A stretch of 34,935 nt of DNA from assembly GCA_018384485.1 (NCBI GenBank), contig JAHBAE010000018.1:1-34935 (forward strand). Reading direction: 5' to 3'. The position numbers and the translations under genes were made by a program. Shown here in pieces: positions 1-6,816 of this stretch. This DNA comes from Kiritimatiellia bacterium (lineage in GTDB: Bacteria > Verrucomicrobiota > Kiritimatiellia > RFP12 > UBA1067). Position 1 is the stretch's first letter, and each line of letters opens with the position of its first letter. The notes beneath the pieces are model-generated. The model worked only from the letters and a program-made list of their open reading frames with translations. It did no database searches and was not told where the DNA came from.

Positions 1-6
1 ACGCTA

Positions 7-165
7 CGATTCTCCGCCCATTGAAAGATCCTCTCGGTGATATTCTGGGTTCTGCGGCTCTTTCTCCAGTAGCTCCTTGCAGTCACGCTTCAGATGCTCG
101 AAATACTCGGTCAAGTCAATACCGCTGGCGCGGTCTTGACCGACCGAGTACCTCCGTCAATCCGA
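7..165 (-). pseudogene. Possible 3' remnant of a CDS ending ...GIDLTEYFEHLKRDCKELLEKEPQNPEYHREDLSMGGES*
   Basis: Minus-strand open frame with protein-like composition ending TAG near position 5-7. It is closed upstream by a stop near 165 with no good ATG and overlaps the 105-149 palindrome. Family not recognised. Confidence 0.3.
105..149. repeat. 45-nt imperfect palindrome (ACTCGGTC-aa-GTCAA-ta-CCGC tggc GCGG-tc-TTGAC-c-GACCGAGT)
   Basis: Arms read directly from sequence: ACTCGGTC/GACCGAGT, GTCAA/TTGAC, CCGC/GCGG around a TGGC loop. Confidence 0.8.
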
Positions 166-220
166 TTCACTCCTCTTCTTTCGAAGGCTTGCGAGCGGGA
201 AGTAGCGGTGATTATCTCAT

Positions 221-643
221 GCGAAGTTCGCTTTAGTTCGCGAAGTTTTTATATTACTTTCGTTGCTGGGAGTTTTGGAGTTTTGGAGATTGGGAGATAT
301 ATCCTCACGAGAGTTCGCTTTCGTCCGCGAAGTTTTTGCGGCGGAGCCGCGACCACGAAAGCTGTTGTGGCGGCAAATCGCTGACGCGATTAGCGACGAG
401 CCAACTCGCTGTTGGGTTTGACGCTTGCCGCGTCACCCAAAGCGCCTCGCCTCATCTAAAGCCTACGGCTTTTGCCGCCACAACAGACACTAAACGCCGC
501 CAGGGCAACGGCACTAAAACGCCGCACAAGTGCGGCTACATGAAAAAGTTGCGCCGTTGGGCAAATGCGCAACGGCGCGAGGGTGCGCGAAACAAAAAAA
601 CCACCGTTGGTGCGCTTTTAACGCCGCGACAAGAGTGTCGTTA
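221..643. repeat. Array of nested and serial hairpins (palindromic repeat island)
   Basis: Perfect 16-bp outer stem CTGTTGTGGCGGCAAA (362-377)/TTTGCCGCCACAACAG (471-486) enclosing TGACGC/GCGTCA + TTGGG/CCCAA (412-440), CGAG/CTCG (397-408) and AAAGCC/GGCTTT (458-472). Followed by GCCGCAC-AA-GTGCGGC (521-536), GCGCCGTTG/CAACGGCGC (551-578) and CGACA-AGAG-TGTCG (627-640). Confidence 0.85.
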
Positions 644-894
644 TTTCTCGCCTGAAATTACGGCTTTTATATCCTCGACTGATTCATCGTCCATTGCATA
701 ATAACTAATCTGATGGTCCAAGGATTCTGCCGTAAGGCTCTTGTATTTCGTTTCCGGGTAATTAGGGAGAAAGCCTTTTGAAGAGCAAACTCCGCTACTT
801 TGACAACAATGTCATCAACTTCAAATTCCCAGTAACGGTAATTCACTCCCTCAAATTCGATATATCCCGAAATATCTAACTCTGCAATTCGCAT
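641..894 (-). pseudogene. Small conserved-looking ORF (about 84 aa) interrupted by a 1-nt frameshift at an A-run
   Basis: Frame 1: MRIAELDISGYIEFEGVNYRYWEFEVDDIVVKVAEFALQK. Frame 2 continues as GFLPNYPETKYKSLTAESLDHQISYYAMDDESVEDIKAVISGEK*. Adding one A to the AAAA run (plus-strand TTTT 776-779) restores one frame. Confidence 0.65.
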
Positions 895-937
895 AAGACA
901 TTTATTGCATATTGAAGCATTTAATCAACAAAAAAGG

Positions 938-3754
938 TCAGACAATCCTGTCAGCATAGAGCTTAAAGAGATGCGCAACACGCTCAGCGTCCGTACAGGT
1001 GGGTTTCAAGCCGTATGCCTTATCGACAAGCGCATCAAGCGCAGCATGGGCTTTTACAAGATTCGGGGGCATCATGCGCGGATCGTAGAGATCGGCGAGC
1101 GTTGCGCCAGGATGCGCCGCACGAGCATCAAGCACCGCCTGCGCGGCTTGAGTGATATTTTTAACCACGGAAGACACGGAATTGTTTTTTACCTCTGGCC
1201 AAATGAAATTATTGTAGACGATATCCTTGGAATAGCGATAATCGCTTTTCAACCGTCCTGCCACCGCGCGCATCCACGCATTGTGCATACGCGATGTCAA
1301 AATACCGAAATGATAAAGCGTCGCTTCAGGAATGATTTGCAATAGATCGGTAACTTTTGTTTCTGCTGTCAAAAATCCAATGGGTATATATTCTCGCCTT
1401 TCAGAAGAAACACGGGGGATAGCAATATAATCCTTGCCCTCCGGCTGAGTGATTTGGCAGAACAATCCGGGCGTAGCCGCAAACTTTCTCGTGGCCGCCG
1501 CCTTGCTGGAAAGACGCATCTGCCGACATTTTTCAATACGCTCCAATATCTTAGGGCAATTTCTGAGAAGCGTCAAATCCGCATTTACGAGCCAAAGACA
1601 ATAACGCTTCTTCCCGTGCAAAAATTCTTCTGCACCGAGGAGCGGACGAATAAATGGTTTTGCTTGAGGTTCTTGTTCTATAAACCTTTCGTATTCATCA
1701 GCTTCAATAATGAGATTTCCGCCATCACGCGGCATATTGCCGAAATTCATTAAAGGCATGAAACAGAGTGGATCTGGTCTGCTTTCGATAAAAACACTTG
1801 GAGCATCCATCAAATACGGATTGATATTCTCCGCTTCGACCACCTTGTCTCCGTCAAAAATTATTTTTGTCTCACGCGAAGTTCGCGAAGTTTCAGCCCC
1901 ACAACTTTGCGGACTTTCCGAACTTTGCGTGAGCTTATCCCCCTCCGCATGAAACCCGATAATAACGCAATGCACGGCAGCGACACCCTTCGCCGCATTT
2001 TTCCATTTGAATGTACGATAGGCGAAATTTATATCAACATTCAACGAGCGCCACAACGCCCGCACTTGCTGCCCTTGGGTGATAGAGTTCGTGGCAACAA
2101 ATGCGCATCGTGTTGCTGTTCCTTGAATGAAATCAGCTGCTTTCTTAAACCAGGCTGTCACAAAATCAAGTTCGCCGAGCATTTTTTGATTCTTCCCGAA
2201 CACTAATTCCATATCATGTTTTTGTTCGTCAAGAATCCGCATCGCGCCGAGGAACGGAGGATTGCCCATGATATAGGAGAAAGTGGAGAGTGAGGGAGTG
2301 GGTGAGTTAACTCCATCACTCCTAACTCCATCACTCCCAACTAACAAACTCCTCCACTCCAACCTCAACGCATTATCACAGACAATATGCGCAGACGCTT
2401 TGATCGGAATGCGGACAAAGTACTGGCCAAAGCGATCGGCGACTTCCATATTGCAAAGATGATCCATGAGCCACAATGCAACCTTCGCGATTTCGCATGG
2501 AAACGCCTCTATCTCAATTCCGTAAAATTGAGAAACGCTTACTTTACAGAGCTGAGAAATATCGAGAAACTGCCCGCCGTCATCCTTGTACATTTCCTCA
2601 AGAATATCCATTTCAAGACGGCGCAGCTCACGATATGCAATCAAAAGAAAGTTTCCGCAACCGCAGGCAGGATCAAGGAACGTGAGCTTGGCGATCTTCT
2701 CGTGAAATTCGCCGAGGCGCACAGATCGTATTTTACCCTTAAGAGCGCAAATCGCGGCAACCTCGGAACGGAGAGCATTAAGGAACAAGGGTTTAATAAG
2801 TTTAAGGATATTCTCTTCAGACGTATAGTGCGCACCAAGATCATGGCGCGACTTTTCATCCATAACCCCTTGAAACATCGAACCAAAAATGGCGGGGGAA
2901 ATTTTCGACCAATCGAGCGTCGCGCAGTCAAGAAGCGCCTTTCGCATTTCTGACGAAAACGCCGCCATCGGAAGATTCTCGGCAAAGAGTCCACCGTTTA
3001 TGTATGGAAACGCGGCAACTGTTTCATCAAGATTCGAAAGCCGCGTTTGTCTGTTGAGCGTATCGAAAAGAAGCGCGAGCTGAGGAGCAAGATCGCTACC
3101 ATTATCAGATGTTTTCTGACTGATAAACTGAGCGAATTGCGCAGGCTTAAAGATACCGGTATCCTCAGCGAAAAGGCAAAAAAGAAGCCTAACGAGATAT
3201 ACTTCAAGCGGATGACCAAAGTAGCCGGTCTCTTTCATCGCGTCATGAAGATTCGCCATTTTCTCGGCGGCCTTGCGATTGACAGGATCTTGTTCCTGAA
3301 TTTCACTTATTTCTTCGAGACCTACGAGAAAGCCAAAAAGCGTCACATATTTTCTCAAATCTTTAAGCGAGAATTCGCTCAAAGCACAATCTTTTTCAAG
3401 ATTGTAAAACCGAATGCGCTGAAAATCCGAAACGACTATTGCGCGAGGTGTGTGCGAAATATCAGGTAACGAGCGCACATACTCCATAGCCTGATTGAAC
3501 GCAGCATCAAGATCTTTGCCGAGAGATTTCATTTCGACAAGAATCTTACCTTGCCAAAAGCAGTCGACATAACCCTGCGATCCATCTGAAAATTTAACTC
3601 TATGCTCGAATGTCGCGACCTGGACGGCATCAATGTCAAAGACTGCGAAAAATTCCTTTAAGAAGCTCTGCGCCTGCGACTTCTCGTCATGCGCCGTTTT
3701 CCAGCGTTTAGAAAACGCCGCCGCATTTTTACGGATTTCATTCCAAGATTTCAT
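938..3754 (-). CDS. Type IIG/IIL (MmeI-like) restriction endonuclease-N6-adenine methyltransferase fusion
   Basis: 938 aa. N-terminal nuclease-like YVDCFWQGKILVEMKS (D...ExK), SAM motif I FLDPACGCGNFLL, motif IV GNPPFLGA, C-terminal TRD-like region ending DLYDPRMMPPNLVKAHAALDALVDKAYG. Confidence 0.9.
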   Translation of the reverse strand: MKSWNEIRKNAAAFSKRWKTAHDEKSQAQSFLKEFFAVFDIDAVQVATFEHRVKFSDGSQGYVDCFWQGKILVEMKSLGKDLDAAFNQAMEYVRSLPDISHTPRAIVVSDFQRIRFYNLEKDCALSEFSLKDLRKYVTLFGFLVGLEEISEIQEQDPVNRKAAEKMANLHDAMKETGYFGHPLEVYLVRLLFCLFAEDTGIFKPAQFAQFISQKTSDNGSDLAPQLALLFDTLNRQTRLSNLDETVAAFPYINGGLFAENLPMAAFSSEMRKALLDCATLDWSKISPAIFGSMFQGVMDEKSRHDLGAHYTSEENILKLIKPLFLNALRSEVAAICALKGKIRSVRLGEFHEKIAKLTFLDPACGCGNFLLIAYRELRRLEMDILEEMYKDDGGQFLDISQLCKVSVSQFYGIEIEAFPCEIAKVALWLMDHLCNMEVADRFGQYFVRIPIKASAHIVCDNALRLEWRSLLVGSDGVRSDGVNSPTPSLSTFSYIMGNPPFLGAMRILDEQKHDMELVFGKNQKMLGELDFVTAWFKKAADFIQGTATRCAFVATNSITQGQQVRALWRSLNVDINFAYRTFKWKNAAKGVAAVHCVIIGFHAEGDKLTQSSESPQSCGAETSRTSRETKIIFDGDKVVEAENINPYLMDAPSVFIESRPDPLCFMPLMNFGNMPRDGGNLIIEADEYERFIEQEPQAKPFIRPLLGAEEFLHGKKRYCLWLVNADLTLLRNCPKILERIEKCRQMRLSSKAAATRKFAATPGLFCQITQPEGKDYIAIPRVSSERREYIPIGFLTAETKVTDLLQIIPEATLYHFGILTSRMHNAWMRAVAGRLKSDYRYSKDIVYNNFIWPEVKNNSVSSVVKNITQAAQAVLDARAAHPGATLADLYDPRMMPPNLVKAHAALDALVDKAYGLKPTCTDAERVAHLFKLYADRIV
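1871..1933. repeat. 63-nt palindromic element inserted in frame within the restriction-methyltransferase CDS
   Basis: CTCACGC/GCGTGAG and AAGTTCG/CGAACTT arms; exactly 21 codons (LTQSSESPQSCGAETSRTSRE); shares the 14-nt word AGTTCGCGAAGTTT with intergenic positions 235-248. Confidence 0.75.
2309..2338. repeat. In-frame 15-nt tandem repeat (AACTCCATCACTCCY x2) inside the methyltransferase CDS
   Basis: Two adjacent 15-nt copies at 2309-2323 and 2324-2338, encoding GSDGV-RSDGV just upstream of the NPPF motif. Confidence 0.85.
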
Positions 3755-3762
3755 ATTCGGGA

Positions 3763-3768
3763 ATTATA
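3763..3768 (-). promoter_or_regulatory. -10 box TATAAT, 8 nt from the methyltransferase ATG (leaderless arrangement)
   Basis: Plus-strand ATTATA at 3763-3768; start codon at 3754-3752. Confidence 0.45.
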
Positions 3769-3893
3769 CCATTTTATGCCCTGACACGGAACCTCCACCG
3801 ACAATCCATGCCTTGAAGAGCGCATCTGTACAATTCACCGTAAAGTCTTTAGATTTTTGGAAACAACCTTTTTGAAACAACTTTTCTTTTGGC

Positions 3894-3915
3894 GCACGGG
3901 CGAACTCGCCCGTGC
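3894..3915. repeat. Perfect hairpin GCACGGGCG-AACT-CGCCCGTGC
   Basis: 9-bp perfect stem, 4-nt loop, in the intergenic region. Confidence 0.85.
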
Positions 3916-3960
3916 CCTCCTTCTCTATTATACTCAAGCAATTATATCAACAACGAAAGA

Positions 3961-4068
3961 GCGCGAGCGTGTTGCTCGCGCACCTCTAAAAAGTTGTCTT
4001 TACCAGTTGTTCAGGTTGTTTCCAATCTAAACATTCAAACATTCAAACATTCGAACATTCAAACATTA
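3961..4068 (+). repeat. Repeat cassette copy A: GC hairpin + CACCTCTAAAAAGTTGTCTTTACCAGTTGT...CCAATC + (NAACATTC)n octamers
   Basis: Near-identical to 34809-34926; stem GCGCGAGC/GCTCGCGC with GTGTT loop; octamer repeats aaacattc/gaacattc. Confidence 0.9.
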
Positions 4069-4266
4069 ACCCGCTCCCCGTTCGCCTTCGTCTGAGCGGA
4101 GGAGTTATGTGAGTGAGGAGCAAGGGCAGGAGTCGCCGTAGGAGTGATAATATGTGAAACCAAAGATACGAATCGCGGTGGCGTGCGTAAGCGTACTTTA
4201 TTGGCGACGTGCGAAAGGCGACGCCCGAGCGACGAGACCGAACATAAGCTCCGCAGCGATGACGTG

Positions 4267-4413
4267 TTTAGTAGTTAGTACTTAGTAGTTAGTGGATAGT
4301 AGTTAGTGGTTAGTGGATAGCGGTAGAGAGGATAAAACTCCAAACTCCAAACTCTAAACTCTAAACTTTCTAAACCTCCTAAACTTTCTAAACCTCCTAA
4401 ACCTCCTAAACCT
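4267..4413. repeat. Short tandem repeat tract (TAGTTAGTGG-like, then AAACTCC/AAACTCT heptamers and AAACCTCCT nonamers)
   Basis: Visible degenerate repeats of 7-10 nt period in 3755-4494. Confidence 0.85.
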
Positions 4414-4433
4414 TCATTCTAACATTAAAACAA

Positions 4434-4475
4434 TCGGAGGCGGGATTTCTGTTCAACAGAAACACCCGCCTCCGA
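4434..4475 (-). terminator. Rho-independent-type terminator downstream of the SGNH hydrolase gene
   Basis: Long stem TCGGAGGCGGG + TTTCTGTT-C-AACAGAAA + CCCGCCTCCGA; on the minus strand it is followed by ttgttttaat. Confidence 0.75.
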
Positions 4476-4494
4476 GATCGAGGTTGATTTCACA

Positions 4495-5313
4495 TCAAAG
4501 ACCTAACATCTTTATGACGTAGTCTTCCGTGGAAAGGCCTGATTCCTTTGCCTTTTTAATGAGAATGTCATTCTGATCGACTGAAAGAGGAACGCTAAGA
4601 TGCTTGCCGCCTACGACTTTGCGGAAGGCGGCAAAAAGTTCATCCTTTTTCGATTCCTCCACTCCCATGGCCTTCAAAACGCCCCACGCCATCATGCAAT
4701 CACCGGGGAACGCCATGTGAACTCCGTCTGCCGTAAGTTTAAGACCAAGACTCTTGTCTGTTTTCTTGATTTCAGCGAGGGTTTCATGCATGAGCGCGTT
4801 AAGATCTGCAAGTCTCAAATTGCGCTTTTTCGCTTCTGCACGAAGCCATTCGCAGTACGAAGAAAGAAGCTTGTTTTTTTCTGCTTCCGGATTCTCCGAA
4901 ATCATCGTGGGCGTAAGAACAATTACATTTACACCCGCCGCCGCGCACTTGTCAAAAATCTCACCGACAAGAATTTTATATTTCTCAAGTGGAACTCCGT
5001 TCTTTCCGTGCCAAACGTCGTTTACGCCGCACGAGAAAGTCATCCACTGAGGCTTCTTGTCAAGAACACTACGCTGCAGACGCGCATGCATCTGAACGGA
5101 CCTGTCTCCAGATATGCCGGCAGGAATCTTCTTGGCGTTCACTCCGCAAAGCTCAAGCCCCTTCATAACGAGATTCACATACCCCGCAGGGCGATTACCG
5201 CCTTGGGTGATTGAGTCGCCCATAAAAGCTATTGACTCGCCGCTCTTTACGCAGATTTCCGCGTTAAGCGCACCAACTGCCGCGATTGCGCAGGCAAACA
5301 ATATTTTCTTCAT
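4495..5313 (-). CDS. Secreted SGNH/GDSL-family hydrolase (esterase)
   Basis: Signal peptide MKKILFACAIAAVGALNAE, GDSITQGG block I, GVNDVW, DGVHM. ATG at 5313 preceded by GGAAAGGAAT. Confidence 0.85.
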   Translation of the reverse strand: MKKILFACAIAAVGALNAEICVKSGESIAFMGDSITQGGNRPAGYVNLVMKGLELCGVNAKKIPAGISGDRSVQMHARLQRSVLDKKPQWMTFSCGVNDVWHGKNGVPLEKYKILVGEIFDKCAAAGVNVIVLTPTMISENPEAEKNKLLSSYCEWLRAEAKKRNLRLADLNALMHETLAEIKKTDKSLGLKLTADGVHMAFPGDCMMAWGVLKAMGVEESKKDELFAAFRKVVGGKHLSVPLSVDQNDILIKKAKESGLSTEDYVIKMLGL

Positions 5314-5377
5314 TTTTTTATTCCTTTCCACTACCATCCCATAGAGGGATTTCTTGTTTTTAAAATCGCTTTATCTT

Positions 5378-6271
5378 TCAGAACCGCGGCAGGCGGGATA
5401 AAGATTCCACTCTTCCTTCAGGAAGATAACGCATTTTCCAGATGCGGGAATGCTCTTCGCGCAATGCGCGCAAGAGCCTCTCATCGCGCCGATGACAAGA
5501 AGCTTCAAGAAGATCGGCGATGTAGACTATCTCTTTTGCCCAGTCGCTACGCTCCGCCCAACGTTCCGCGGTCATGCGCACGCCGCGCGCAACGGCGCCA
5601 ACATCATCGAGAACCGTTTGCGTCAAGCCGGGATGACGCGAATAGCCTACGTCATTTGCAAGAATGTTGAAGAACTCGGAAGAATCGTCTCTCAACGCTC
5701 CGCCGCAGAGATACAACGTGCCGAGACGAAGAAGAAGCCCGCCAAGAGGAGCGTCGAGTATTCGGTCTATCTCAAGCTCAAGGTCCATCTTAGCGGCCTT
5801 TCTGCCGCCCGCAGCGAAATTTCCGCAAAGAATTATAGCCGGCAAAGACAAAATAAACGGATGCCAGCTGTAACCGTCAGAAAAATCTGTAACAATATAC
5901 CTCAGCGCGTTTCGCGCCCTCCCCAAAGCCTCGGCCGACTCCGCCCTCTCGCGCAAAAGCTCAATTCTTCCTGCAAGAGAGCGAGAAGACTCCGTCGAAA
6001 CGCATACGCTTTTGCCATCGGAAAGAAACTTCTCCCATCCTTCTGGGTCTAGAATTATCATTTCAATCCCCTGCATCGACGCATACATCTCCATCTTTGC
6101 GGGGCTTTCCATCTCAGGCGCCACATCTTCCCATTCAGACGAAAACTTACCTTTATATACAATAAGCTCGTTAAAGCCGCATCCTGAGAGGATATCGACA
6201 ATCTCTCGCATCGAACGCGTCGTAGGGACGCGATCTGTCACATCCAGGAGGTAAGCGCGTCGCTCAAACAT
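5378..6271 (-). CDS. Hypothetical protein, N-terminus reminiscent of a TIM-barrel glycosidase start (RAYLLDVTDRVPTTRSMREIVDILSGCGFNELIVY)
   Basis: 297 aa clean ORF in a gene string; family not firmly recognised. Confidence 0.6.
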   Translation of the reverse strand: MFERRAYLLDVTDRVPTTRSMREIVDILSGCGFNELIVYKGKFSSEWEDVAPEMESPAKMEMYASMQGIEMIILDPEGWEKFLSDGKSVCVSTESSRSLAGRIELLRERAESAEALGRARNALRYIVTDFSDGYSWHPFILSLPAIILCGNFAAGGRKAAKMDLELEIDRILDAPLGGLLLRLGTLYLCGGALRDDSSEFFNILANDVGYSRHPGLTQTVLDDVGAVARGVRMTAERWAERSDWAKEIVYIADLLEASCHRRDERLLRALREEHSRIWKMRYLPEGRVESLSRLPRF

Positions 6272-6816
6272 AAAAGAGCCTTTTTGAGATTCTGAGCGTA
6301 ACTGTCAGTTGAGCCTCGCCCTACTATATTCGTGATGCATTTTACCGCTCTAAAAGGAATTTGCGCTTTCTCGCAGACATGCGCTATAGCAGCCCCTTCC
6401 ATATCTCTCACTCCAACTCCGAGAGATTTTAAAAGCGGCAGATTTTCCTCTCCGTTGCCGAATTTGTCGCCTGTGCCGAGAGTTTTCGATTGAAAAATTC
6501 CTCTCGTATTTAAAGAAAAATACGGGGTATCGCGCTCGTCGTGAACTCCCGGCGATGTGCCATTGACTTCTGAAAGATCGAAATCATACTCCACGGCGCG
6601 GGAAATCTCGTAAACGCCGAAAATCTCCACTTCCGATTCAAAGCCGCCCGCAACGCCGACATTGATAATTTCATCAGCCCCGTCCGATATAGCTTTCTGC
6701 GTGGCGGCAGCGGCGTTTACCTTGCCTATCCCAGAAAGATAGATAACATCTCCCTCCCGAAGGTGCGGCCTTACCGCAGCGGCCTCACATTCCATCGCAA
6801 CTACAATGCCTCTCAT
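6238..6816 (-). CDS. Nucleosidase of the MTA/SAH nucleosidase - futalosine hydrolase family
   Basis: GIGKVNAAAATQ, VGVAGGFESE, TGDKF, VRDMEGAAIAHVC, and ITNIVGRG in place of the MTAN SD motif. Confidence 0.85.
   Translation of the reverse strand: MRGIVVAMECEAAAVRPHLREGDVIYLSGIGKVNAAAATQKAISDGADEIINVGVAGGFESEVEIFGVYEISRAVEYDFDLSEVNGTSPGVHDERDTPYFSLNTRGIFQSKTLGTGDKFGNGEENLPLLKSLGVGVRDMEGAAIAHVCEKAQIPFRAVKCITNIVGRGSTDSYAQNLKKALLCLSDALTSWM

Noticed and set aside
21-701. Three plus-strand ORFs (71, 96 and 121 aa)
   Set aside because: They run through the hairpin array; low-complexity translations without recognisable domains.
2387-2953. 188-aa plus-strand ORF and other plus-strand ORFs at 905-3875
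   Set aside because: Antisense to the restriction-methyltransferase, whose motifs are unambiguous.
4028-4068. Possible CRISPR-like repeat array
   Set aside because: 8-nt contiguous octamers without spacers; no cas genes in the window.
4181-4260. Structured RNA or riboswitch between 4181 and 4260
   Set aside because: Small GC-rich stems visible but no recognisable riboswitch or ncRNA motif; treated as part of the repeat island.
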